Positions 52,121 to 61,891 of a stretch of 64,000 nt of DNA are shown here, piece after piece. The notes under the pieces are model-generated. The model saw nothing but the letters and a program-made list of their open reading frames with translations, was not told the DNA's origin and did not search any database. The stretch is from Tamarix chinensis. Taxonomy: Eukaryota; Streptophyta; Magnoliopsida; Caryophyllales; Tamaricaceae. Each line of letters opens with the position of its first letter. Position 1 is the stretch's first letter. The stretch lies in assembly GCA_030549775.1 (NCBI GenBank), contig CM060175.1, positions 29,530,762 to 29,594,761 of the forward strand, given 5' to 3'. A program made the position numbers and the translations under genes.

Positions 52121-53608
52121 GGACTTCATTGTTAGGGGTCTTAGGACTTCATTGTTAGGGGTCGGCATTTGGAGAGGCAGAACGGCCTATTAAACTCTCT
52201 GTACTCCAGTTCAAATCTCAAATAAAATTCCAAACTTTTATCCTATCTATCCACTTAACTTCGGAAGAACAAAATCAGATCCTAGATGCCATCAAATTAG
52301 ATGAAAATGAAGAATTTTTTTTCGAAATGGCAAACCCATATTTGATGCTGTAGCATCCTTGATCCTTTCAATATCTCTACATTTCGTAGGAGACCCTTCA
52401 CACCTTAAGGACAAAAATGCAGAACTTCTGTCAAACCTTAGGTGCAAAAGACTTAGTGATTTCCAGTGGTACAAAAACACTTTCCTAACTAGAGTAATGC
52501 TTAGGGAAGACTCAAATCAACCATTCTGGAAAGAAAAATTCTTAGCTGGATTACCTCCATTATTAGGTGAAAAGGCTAGGAACAAAATCAAAGAAGCTCA
52601 TGGAAATCAAATTCCATACAACAAATTTACTTACGGTGAACTGATTAGCTTCACCCAAAAAGAAGGATGAAAAATTTGTCAGGACCTAAAATTGCAAAAA
52701 CATTTAAAATGGGAAATGACAAAAACAAAACAAGAACTAGAAACTTTCTACAAACAATTTGACATTGTAGGAACATCAAATAAAACGAAATGTTTTGGAA
52801 ATTGTAGACCTAGTCACCATAAAAGATCAAAGCAAAAATATTTGCCTGCTTCGCACGCAGCAACAAAAACAAATCACTTATTATCAAAAATCAAAACTAA
52901 AGGGAAAAAGACAAACTCTTTCTTCTTCAAAAAACCCGAGGTATGGGAACAGAGATAGAAACAACTTCAAATGTTATAAATGTGGAAAAACTTGACACAT
53001 TCAAAAATTCTGCAAATTAAATAGGCAAATCAGAGAATTAGACATAGACGAAGAAACTAGGGAAAAAATTCAAAATATCCTAGTAGATATGTCTGATGAG
53101 GAAACTCAAAACACAGAACTAGATGAACTCATAACTGAATCATCATCTTCTTCATACCGCTCTTCTGACCCAGAAGAAGAGATTATTGGAAATCAAATGA
53201 ATGTTTTGACCAAAGAGCAAAAAATGGTTTTAGATATTATTGATTTAATTCCTGACCCATTAAAACAAAAGGAATATCTTGAAAAATTGATGGAGTCAAT
53301 TGAACCAGATGAACCACCAAAACTATTGAAGTCAAACATTTCGTCAAAACCAACGAATGCTTACGATTTGACCAAGATTATTAACAAACAACAAAAATAA
53401 AAAAAAAACTTAATTCCAACCACTTCTAAACTCCAACACAAGATTAAAGAAGTCAAAAAGGAATTAAAATTGTTGAAACTAAAACAATAATCTGACAGTC
53501 AAACTATTCAAATAATTTTGTCAAAACAATTACAAAATTCATCTCCAGAATCAAGTGAACACGAAAAGTCTGAAGATGAACAAAGTTTAGACAAATTAGT
53601 TTCAGGGG
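52121..53608 (+). mobile_element. Endogenous pararetrovirus-like unit 3 (capsid/zinc-knuckle part)
   Basis: Starts with a duplicated 20-base leader start (52,121-52,140 and 52,144-52,163) and about 90 bases of leader. At about 52,255 it jumps directly to the middle of the capsid region. It supplies the capsid portion absent from units 1 and 2, but a short middle part is missing from all three. It ends near 53,608 where sequence shared with a G1 LTR begins. Confidence 0.7.
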
Positions 53609-53660
53609 GATCACAAAACACTCTTAACTTAGATGAAATTAATTAGCCGAATATAAAAAA
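52255..53660 (+). pseudogene. Pararetrovirus-like capsid/zinc-knuckle region
   Basis: Broken frames in order: 52,255-52,350; the open stretch 52,359-52,670 with the conserved WYKNTFLTR and FWKEKFLAGLP motifs of the capsid core; a Lys-rich basic stretch (52,680-52,960); a CCHC zinc knuckle near 52,975-53,015 (CYKCGKT, stop, HIQKFC) with a stop inside it; then an acidic Ser/Glu-rich segment (53,089-53,400) and a Lys-rich tail to about 53,645. In Caulimoviridae this region packages nucleic acid. The protease and RT that normally follow are not present. Confidence 0.75.
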
Positions 53661-54127
53661 AGGTGGACGCACCAACCCATGCATGCATGATGGCACGTTC
53701 AGCCAAAATGCAACCAAATGTGGTAGGTTATCCAACCCAAGCCCAACCAACTTTGGTGACACATAAAGTCCAAGACCAACAAGCTATTTTTTGATTATTC
53801 CCAAGTATTATGCCACCTAAGTAGCCAAATAAGCCCAAGCCCAAGGCTGATTTCAAAAACTGAATTAAAATAAGATAACAAGAAAAAGGAGGACAAGTGG
53901 ATGGCGGAGTAGGTAAAGAAAGTCAACCAAGTCAACAAATCAGATTATTTTAAGTGACTAAGCATGGGAGATGATTGATTATATGTATGGGGGATGATTG
54001 ACTGATTTATACTTTTATTCATAACCTACCTTTGCATCATATAAGGGGGTCAATGCTATTGTATATGGCTGTCAAAATACAATACATGGGCTGACCTCAT
54101 TTCAGTTCTCATCCAACTAGTTGTTAG
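53609..54127 (+). mobile_element. G1 LTR U3-like segment, plus orientation
   Basis: Matches the reverse complement of the G1 LTR U3 (34,405-34,674) in two pieces: 53,609-53,660 and 53,895-54,127. Between them is an extra stretch of about 235 bases not in the G1 LTR. The first piece overlaps the last codons of the pararetrovirus-like reading. A TATATAAG-like string (CATATAAGG) is at 54,037-54,045. At 54,128 the sequence flips into the minus-oriented R-U5 part. Confidence 0.7.
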
Positions 54128-54437
54128 ATGATGAATATGCTAAACAAGTTGACACATGTTTAATGGAAGATGGTGGCTTATGGGATAATTGATGACCAAA
54201 AGTTAAAATAGAGAAAAGAGATGAAGAGTATGATAATATCTGATCTAAGGTAGCCAAAGACCAAACACTCATAACTACCCCTCAAGGTTTCAACACCTGA
54301 GATAAAAGTTATGAGATTTTTCTCTCAAAATAAAGTTTTCACTCAACTTTGTAGAGGATAGTAGATAAAAGTTTAGGAAGCTCGAAAATCTAACTCGTAA
54401 TACAAGGGGGTAGTGTGTTGCATTGTGGTAGCCATAT
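54128..54437 (-). mobile_element. G1 copy 2 3' LTR remnant (R-U5 part only)
   Basis: Matches 34,000-34,308, from the LTR end to the TATA-like box. Upstream, in minus orientation, the integrase C-terminus joins directly at about 54,438, so U3 is missing from its normal place. A U3-like piece lies instead next to it in inverted orientation (53,609-54,127). Confidence 0.75.
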
Positions 54438-55005
54438 TAAATGTGTTTGATATATTTCCCATTTCATTGGTATCTCAAGCCAATAAGCATTACTTCCAAT
54501 CTTCTTAAGAACCTTAAATGGTCCATCACTTCTTGGCATAAGAACTTGTTTTCTCTTCTGGAGGGAAACATTTCCTTTCTAAGATGTAGCCCCACGATAT
54601 CTCCAGGTTCAAAACTTTGTTCCCTCTAATGTTGGTTGGCCTTCCTTTTATTTATTTCACTGACTTTCTCAATTCTTGCTCTGACTTGCTCATGTAATTT
54701 CTTGAAGGCTTGAATTCTATCTTTGGCTTCGAAATTTGTCTGGGTTTTGATGGGAACTGGAATGAGCTCGATGGGAGTGATAGGATTGACACCATAAACG
54801 TTCTCAAAAGGCAAATGGCCAGCGGCGTATGTAAGGGATCTATTATTTGAAAATTCATTGTGAGGAAGCTTAAGGTCCCAATCCTTGAGCGATTTGTGCA
54901 CCAAAATGAGCAAGATAGTAGTCAGGGTCCAGTTGGTGACTTCAGTTTGGCCATCTATTTGTGGGTGCTAAATAGAAGTTTTGATATGAACCCCATCAAC
55001 AACTG
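54438..55005 (-). pseudogene. G1 copy 2 integrase, C-terminal half
   Basis: The open frame 54,626-54,913 carries KDWDLKLPHNEFSNNRS, VYGVNPITPIELIP and a helical Lys/Glu-rich stretch that is typical of chromovirus integrase after the catalytic core. The catalytic Glu region lies at about 54,930. Downstream, a HLRKEMFPSRR stretch (54,560-54,600) is in another frame. Near 54,438 it joins the LTR remnant without a clear stop codon of its own. Confidence 0.75.
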
Positions 55006-55867
55006 TGATGAAACCCAATAGCAACGATGGTTTAGAACCCCAAGATCTTGAAGACAAGATTGCTTGAGCCTTGACCCAACATCTGACAAGATAAAAACCA
55101 AGACTACGAAGGATTGAAATGCCACACCTAGAAAACATGAGAAGCTCTCGACAATCAGGGTGATAAGTTTGGTTGTTTGAACGCCACAAGATTAACTTGA
55201 TAAGTTCTACAAGTTCTTTTAAGAACAAAGAGGAACACAAAACCTCATAAATATGATAATTTCTAAAAACGTTATATATCCTTATTCATTTCGAAATACC
55301 CATATATACTTGGAACAACCCACCACAAATAGGAAAAGTCACAACTAAGGCTTTTAAAACACCCTCCTAGAATAGCAAAAGTCATAACTAAAGCTTTAAA
55401 ACACCCTCCTAGAATAAGAAAAGTCATAACTAAAGTTAGAATAGGAAAAGTCATAACTAAATCTTTAAAACAGCACAAATGACAAAATAAACAAGTTCCC
55501 ACGTTTTTTGGCCTCTTGGACTTCTAAAGGCAACCATAAATAGGTAAATGACTAATTTTAATGTATTTAACATAACCATTCAAGATCATGTTGGAAACGT
55601 TTTTGCATAAATATTAATATTAGTCTATTCAATGTCTTTGATGATGTTGACTAAGTATTGATTATTATTTGAGCCCATCTTGATCTATTTAGAATAAGCC
55701 CAAATCTCTTGGATTAGCTCATTTAGTGCTTCCTTGAAATATTTGGCTCTAAGTCTTGTAAATGGACCACTTAGAATCAACAAAGGGTCTTGTGAAGGAT
55801 TTACCTTTTCCGGGACAATGGACTTAGGATTACCATGCAACCTAGTAATTTATTTAAAGAATAGATC
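55006..55867. mobile_element. Insertion of about 0.86 kb in the G1 copy 2 integrase
   Basis: Non-coding sequence that splits the integrase between the [10 protein letters not shown] region (near 55,880) and the catalytic-Glu region (near 54,950). It begins TGATGAAACCC, which could be an LTR start, but I see no matching CA end or TSD. At 55,325-55,475 it holds about four units of about 40 bases, each with AAAAGTCATAACTAAAG and most with AAAACACCCTCC. Likely a solo LTR or fragment of another element; identity open. Confidence 0.5.
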
Positions 55868-56250
55868 GACAAGGGATGAAGTGAGCCATCTTAGAAAACC
55901 GATCCACCACTACCATAATGGCATCATTTTTCCTTTGAGTTCTAGGCAAAGCCATTATGAAGTCCATACTCACATGGTCCCAAGGTTGATGAGGGACTAA
56001 TGATGGATAGTAGAGTCCTTGGTGGAAGTGACTCTTGGACTTTCAGCATGTAGAACATCTAGCTATGACTCTATGTACATCAATTATCATTTTAGGCCAA
56101 TAGAAGTGCTCCCAAAATATGTAATAGGTCTTGTTGATCCAAAAATGTTTGGCTAGCCCACCTCCATGTGATTCTCGTATTGACAGCTCTCGAATGGGAC
56201 TGTTCGAGATACAAAACTTGGTATTCTTGAAGAGGAATCCATCTTGTATG
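55868..56250 (-). pseudogene. G1 copy 2 integrase, N-terminal half
   Basis: The minus-strand reading shows the HHCC zinc-binding region (about 56,030-56,200), then the first catalytic Asp region (about 55,960) and [12 protein letters not shown] near 55,890. Many stops are present. Interrupted at 55,867 by the insertion. Confidence 0.7.
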
Positions 56251-56900
56251 ACATAGGGGCTTCAAAGCTTGTCTTGGTCTTCAAGGTACCTTACAAAGTC
56301 TTCATCCTCCTTGTATGGCTCCTTCAAGCATCCAAAACCTAAGACTTGAGCTTTTAATAGGGACAACATACAATACCTTCTAGAGAGGCCATCAACTACT
56401 ACATTGGTCTTGCTACTCTTGTGTTTTGCTACAAAAGAGAAGGATTACAAAGACTCCATCCACCTAACATGCCTAAGGTTGAGCTTATATTGCCCATTTA
56501 CATACTTTATAGACTCATGATCGATATGTAATGCAAATTGTGTGGGCCTTAGAAAATGAGACCAATGATCTAGAGCCCTAATGATAGCATAAAACTCCTT
56601 GTCATGCATGTTGTAGTTAGATCTTGATCCATTGAGCTTCTCACTAAAATAAGCTATTGGCTTGCCTTCTTGTAGTAGGACCACTCCAATCCTGACTCCA
56701 CTTACATTACATTCAACTTAAAAAACTTTAGCAAAATCTGGTAACCTTAAGATGGGGGCCTCACATAGCTTGTGCTTGATCACATCAAATGCTTCTTGGG
56801 CTGCAAGCGTCCATTTGAATTCTCCCAAAAGAGTGCTAAATCCTTTTATGAACCTCCTATAAAATGAGGCAAGTTCATGAAAGGATCGAACATTGGTAAT
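56250..56900 (-). pseudogene. G1 copy 2 RT C-terminal part and RNase H
   Basis: From the G2 insertion edge it reads [15 protein letters not shown] (RT connection, 56,718-56,900), with a short deletion before GEFKW, then the RNase H segment (56,445-56,684, with AYFSEKLNGSRSNYNMHDKE). The RNase H catalytic Asp region around 56,700-56,720 is damaged by a frameshift. The neighbouring RT half is at 61,887-62,620. Confidence 0.8.
56896..56900. repeat. Target-site duplication GTAAT, left of G2
   Basis: Perfect match to 61,887-61,891 and within the G1 RT coding sequence. Confidence 0.9.
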
Positions 56901-57686
56901 TGATGTAATTCTCAAAACACCCTTTTAGATCACGAAGTTAATTTTAGTCCCAAAAAAGAATAATTAAATTTGGACAGAAAGTAATTATCAATAAAATAAC
57001 AAAAATGAACCAAAACTCAAGAACACACTCAAAGTTCTGGGATCTTAGGCAAGAATTTAAGACAAACTCAAAGTTCACCCTAATCTTATAACTCAAGATA
57101 AACTCAAAGCTATAAGGAAATAATCTTTAACTTGAGACAAACTCAAAGTAAAAAGAAAACCATAAGGTATATTGTGAATAATCAGGAATTATTATTCCTC
57201 TCTTCAAACTTATATTTATAGGAAATATCATACAGCAAAAGAAAGCCAACGGTTTTGGCTGAATAATAACCCCAAAACCGTTCAGCTATAACATCTAAGA
57301 ATTAAAGATATGCCCCCTTTGAACTCCCTTCATTAAGGCATCAAATGCTTCTTAATGAATAGAAATATAACAACAGCAATTCCTTAATCTGACGCACCTT
57401 TTGCCTCCCTTCTTAATGGTTTTCTTGCTTAATGAATAGAAATACCCATTTGAAAGAGCTACATTATTTATTATAATAATAAAAATACGAAAATAAAATT
57501 AAATAAGACTAAAATAACCACGGATCTCCTTGGGCTTCTACTTGCTTGGTCTTTTACTGAATAAGGCTTTAATCACACGTCCAAGTAAGACATGTAATAG
57601 ATTCTGACTTATGAACAAATGGGAAAAACCCAAGGGCTTCCAAAACAAGTGCCACAGGTTCATGGGCCAAGTTTGACTTTGGATCA
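56901..57686 (-). mobile_element. G2 3' LTR (786 bp)
   Basis: Minus-strand start TGATCCAAAG, end AATTACATCA. By eye it differs from the other LTR at about 17 positions, apart from the altered end, so the insertion is much younger than most repeats here. It contains several units with ACAAACTCAAAG (57,000-57,160). The first about 118 bases code for the end of the integrase polyprotein (stop at 57,569-57,571). Confidence 0.85.
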
Positions 57687-59745
57687 TTCCCCCTTTCTTC
57701 AAAAGAGTTTGCCCTCAAACTCGAATCATCGAAATAAAGAGATAAATCACCCACATTGAAAGTGGCACTAACTCCCATCAAATCATCTGGAAGGTCAATC
57801 TTGTATGCACTATCATTGATCCTCTCAAGGACTTTGTAAGGGCCATCAGAACGAGGCATAAGTTTGTTTTTGCGGAGCTTAGGAAATCTCCTTCCTCAAA
57901 TGCAACCATACCAAGTCCCCCGGTTGAAAAATAGGTTGTTTGCGGTTTTAATTGGCTCGCTCTTGGTATTTCTTATTCATTTCCTGAATTCTTTTCTTCA
58001 CTTGCTCACAGGTTTTTTGAAAGGTTTCAACCCTCATTTTGGCATCCTTTTCCATCATTTTCCCCTTAACCAAAGGAATGAGATCAATAGGAACAAAAGA
58101 ATTCACTCCATAAACTACTTCAAAAGGAGAGCGAGAAGCAGTCAATGAATGAGCCCTATTGTAAGCAAATTCCGCATGGGCTAATTTCATATCCCAATCC
58201 TTTTGCGTTTTGCTTACAAGTCCACGCAACAAAGTACCCAAAGTCCTATTAGTAACCTCGGTTTGCCCATCAGTTTGGGGATGATGAGAGGTACTAAATA
58301 GCAACTTGGTACCCAAAAGCTTCCATAGGGTCCTCCAAAAGTGACTAAGGAATTTGGAGTCCCTATCAGATACTATACTTCGATGAATGCCATGGAGTTT
58401 GACAATTTCCTAGAAGTATAGTTCGCCCACTTTCAAGGCATCATCAATTTTATTACAAGCTACAAAGTGTGTCATTTTAGAGAATCTATCTACTACTACC
58501 ATGATGCTATCTTTTCCCCTTTGCGTCTTTTGCAAACCCACAATAAAATCCATACTGACACTTTCCCATGGAGCATCCGGAACTGGCAATGGATTGTAGA
58601 GACCCTTAGTGAAGTGTCCCTTAGCCTTTTGACAAGTAGCACATCTCTGAACAACATGAGTAATATCCTTGATCATTCTAGGCCAATAGAAGTGCTCGCT
58701 TAAAATATCAAGGGTCTTTTGGATCCCAAAATGTCCGACCAATCCCCCACTATGGACTTCTCTCACCAACAACTCCCTTACTCCACTCTTCGGAACACAC
58801 AACTTGTTACCCTTAAAGAGGTAACCATCTTGCCACACAAACTCCTTAGTAGGACTTCCCATCTCACTAGCAAAGTCGGGATCATCTTTGTAACACTCCT
58901 TGAGTTGTTCAAAACCCAAGATCTTAGCATCCACCATGGAAAGCAAGTAGTTTCGACGAGACAATGCGTCAGCCACCACATTACTCTTGCCATCTTTGTA
59001 CTTGGAACTGAAAGTAAATGATTGGAGAAACTCCACCCATTTAGCATGCCTCTTGTTGAGCTTTTGCTGCCCATGTATGAATTTTAGAGCCTCATGATCA
59101 GAATGAAGAACGAATGGTTTTGGTCTAAGGTAGTGAGACCAATGATCAAGCGCTCTAACTATGGCATAAAACTCACGATCATAAGTGGAATAGTTCATAT
59201 TTGCCCCATTCAACTTCTCACTAAAGTAACTCATAGGCTTCTTTTCTTGTATCAAAACAGCACCTATCCCACTTGCATCACACTCCACCTCAAACACTGT
59301 TGAAATCTGGAAGCACGAGTATAGGAGCATTGCAAAGAAGATATTTCACCTTCTCAAAGGCCTTTTGTGCCTCTTCAGTCCACTCAAAACTACCTTTCTT
59401 CGTCAATTATGTGATTGGAGCCATGATGGTTGAGAAGTTCTTAATGAACCGCCTATAGAAGGAGGCTAGTCCATGAAAACTTCTAACTTCGTGCACATTG
59501 GTTGGAGCCAACCATGATTGAACCGCCTTCACCTTTTCGGGATCTACATGAACCCCCTCTCCCGATACAATGAATCCTAAAAATACAACACTAGGAGTCA
59601 TGAATACACATTTCTCAAGCTTACCATACAACTTCACCTCCATCAATTTTTCAAACAACCTCCTTAAATGAATTACATGATCTTCATTGTTTTTACTATA
59701 CACAAGAATGTCGTCTAAGTAAACAACAATAAAATCATTCATCAA
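57569..59745 (-). pseudogene. G2 RT second half, RNase H and integrase
   Basis: Minus strand, in order: RT from FIVVYLDDILVYS (YLDD catalytic pair, near 59,720) to [11 protein letters not shown] and MAPIT (59,407-59,745); RNase H and integrase N-part (58,410-59,330) with [16 protein letters not shown], the H-H-C-C zinc site (HSGGLVGHFG...CATC) and SVSMDFIVG (first catalytic Asp); after one stop near 58,408, the second Asp in SDRDSKF and the Glu in DGQTEVTNRTL (57,948-58,370); and the C-terminal VLERINDSAYKI and SATFNVGDL stretch (57,569-57,859). Frame breaks lie near 59,400, 59,335, 58,408 and 57,945. All catalytic residues are still present. No chromodomain is recognised. Confidence 0.85.
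57687..57700 (-). other. G2 polypurine tract inside the coding frame
   Basis: The minus strand reads GAAGAAAGGGGGAA immediately before the LTR start TGATCC. It is translated as part of the integrase C-terminus (FEERGNDP), so the priming site for plus-strand DNA is within the reading frame. Confidence 0.8.
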
Positions 59746-61098
59746 TGTGTATTCTTGTCATGGTAAGCAACCTGGTGAACTTGCTACTAGGAGAAAGTGT
59801 TTTAAATGTCATGGTAGAGGACATATGGCGTCGGAGTGTCCTAGCAAAAATCTGATGACCCCGCTCAATATGCCATGTTTGATGAGGAAGAAAAGCTTTA
59901 TAATTTCATTACTCTAGAAGAAGATAACGAAGAAGAAGAGCTTGATGAGATCCCACCAGAAAGCGAGCTTAATATGATGGTGGTTCGCAAAATTTTATTT
60001 AGTGAACCAGAAAATGATGAAAGGCAAAGAACCAATCTGTTTCATACTAGGTGCAAGATTGGTGAGAAAACTTGCAATGTGATTGTTTGATGGTGGAGCA
60101 CAAACTGATGTGATCTCTAATGAAGCTGTGAGTAAGTTGAAACTTACTAATATGGATCATGATGAGCCTTACAAGCTGAATTGGTTGAATGATGGTGTTG
60201 GAGTACGAGTGAAGAAGCAAGCTTTGGTTTCTTATTCCATTGGAAGGTTTGAAGATGAAAGGTGGTGTGACATACTGCCTATGGATGCATGTCACTTGCT
60301 GCTTGGAAGACCATGGCAATTTGATCATGACTCAGAGCATAAAGGTAGATCTAATGTTTATATTGTAACAACTAAAGAAGGTAGAAGAGTTAGATTATTG
60401 CCTTTACCGCCCAAAGTTGCTAAGAAAGAAAAAGAGAAAAGCAACTATCTTGTAAATTGTAATGAGTGGAAGAAAATGGGGGAGGGTATGCTTTGGTTGT
60501 GAGAACCAAAGATGATAATAGTACTACTTGTAATAACTCATCCCTACTAAATGAGTTATTAGAAGAGTACAAAGATGTGTTCCCCAATGACTTGCCCAAA
60601 GGCCTACCTCCAATTAGAGGCATTGAGCACGCCATTGACTTGATTCCAGGAGCCCCTTTGCCCAATAAGGCTGCCTATAGGTGTAACCTGGAAGAGAGTA
60701 AGGAACTTGAGAGGCAAGTGAATGAGTTGATCAAAAGAGGCTATGTAAGGGAGAGCCTTAGTCCTTGCGTCGTTCCTGCACTGTTAGTACCTAAGAAAGA
60801 TGGTACTTGAAGGATGTGTGTTGATAGTCGTTCCATTAACAATATAACGGTCAAATACCGTTTCCCTATGCCTCGTTTGCAAGATATTTTAGATGAGTTG
60901 AGTGGTGCCTTAGTCTTTTCCAAAATAGACTTGAGGAGTGGGTACCATCAAATGAGAATTCGAGAGGGGGATGAATGGAAAACGGCTTTCAAAACAAAGC
61001 AAGGGTTGTATGAGTGGCTGGTGATGCCATTTGGGCTTTGCAATGCACCAAGCTCCTTTATGAGATTGATGAATGAAGTCCTCCGTCTTTTTTTTTGA
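59746..61098 (+). pseudogene. G2 zinc knuckle, protease and RT first half, inverted
   Basis: Plus strand: a CCHC knuckle KCFKCHGRGHMASEC near 59,790-59,835; an acidic linker (59,875-60,070); retropepsin with DGGAQTDVIS, broken by a frameshift at about 60,085; [12 protein letters not shown] near 60,290; the RT approach [23 protein letters not shown] near 60,570-60,640; and RT fingers and palm with [10 protein letters not shown] (first catalytic Asp, near 60,930) and [22 protein letters not shown], ending at 61,098. A TGG-to-TGA change near 60,808 gives one stop. The gag part before the knuckle is absent. Confidence 0.85.
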
Positions 61099-61102
61099 AC
61101 AA

Positions 61103-61886
61103 TGAAGTCCTCAAAACACCCTTTTTAGATCACGAAGTTAATTTTATTCCCAAGAAAGAATAATTAAATTTGGACAGAAAGTAATTATCAATAAAATAAC
61201 AAAAATAAACCAAAACTCAAGAACACACTCAAAGTTCTGGGATCTTAGGCAAGAATTTAAGACAAACTCAAAGTTCACCCTAATCTTATAACTCAAGACA
61301 AACTCAAAGCTATAAGGAAATAATCTTTAATTTGAGACAAACTCAAAGTAAAAAGAAAACCATAAGGTATATTGTGAATAATCAGGAATTATTATTCCTC
61401 TCTTCAAACTTATATTTATAGGAAATATCATACAGCAAAAGAAAGCCAACGGTTTTGGCTGAATAATAACCCCAAAACCATTCAGCTATAACATCTAAGA
61501 ATTAAAGATATGCCCCCCTTTTAACTCCCTTCATTAAGGCATCAAATGCTTCTTAATGAATAGAAATGAAACAACAGCAATTCCTTAATCTGGCGCACCT
61601 TTTACCTCCCTTCTTAATGGTTTTCTTGCTTAATGAATAGAAATACCCATTTGAAAGAGCTACATTATTTATTATAATAATAAAAATACGAAAATAAAAT
61701 TAAATAAGACTAAAATAACCACGGATCTCCTTGGGCTTCTACTTGCTTGGTCTTTACTTAATTAGGCTTTAATCACACGTCCAAGTAAGACATGTAACAG
61801 ATTCTAACTTGTGAACAAATGGGAAAAACCCAAGGGCTTCCAAAACAAGTGCCACAGGTTCATGGGCCAAGTTTGACTTTGGATCA
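61103..61886 (-). mobile_element. G2 5' LTR (784 bp) with an altered terminus
   Basis: Aligned with the LTR at 56,901-57,686. The inner end reads TGAAGTCCTC where the other LTR has TGATGTAATTCTC; the new bases match the RT coding sequence at 61,075-61,086 (AATGAAGTCCTC). No PBS follows it. The start TGATCC is intact at 61,886 and flanked by GTAAT. Confidence 0.8.
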
Positions 61887-61891
61887 GTAAT
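61887..61891. repeat. Target-site duplication GTAAT, right of G2
   Basis: Pairs with 56,896-56,900. Confidence 0.9.

Larger units (their letters stand above)
56901..61886 (-). mobile_element. CRM-like Ty3/gypsy element G2 with an internal inversion
   Basis: Two similar LTRs (56,901-57,686 and 61,103-61,886) and a perfect TSD GTAAT in the RT of G1 copy 2. The integrase, RNase H and RT second half (57,569-59,745) lie on the minus strand, as expected from the LTRs. The zinc knuckle, protease and RT first half (59,746-61,098) lie on the plus strand. The two RT parts meet exactly where a normal RT would continue, so the segment has been inverted. The PBS and the gag N-terminal part are missing. 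The polyprotein frame runs through the polypurine tract into the 3' LTR, a hallmark reported for CRM-type chromoviruses. Confidence 0.85.

Noticed and set aside
54626..54913. A possible host gene next to the LTR remnant.
   Set aside because: It matches the C-terminal part of a gypsy integrase and lies in order with the RT and RNase H of G1 copy 2.
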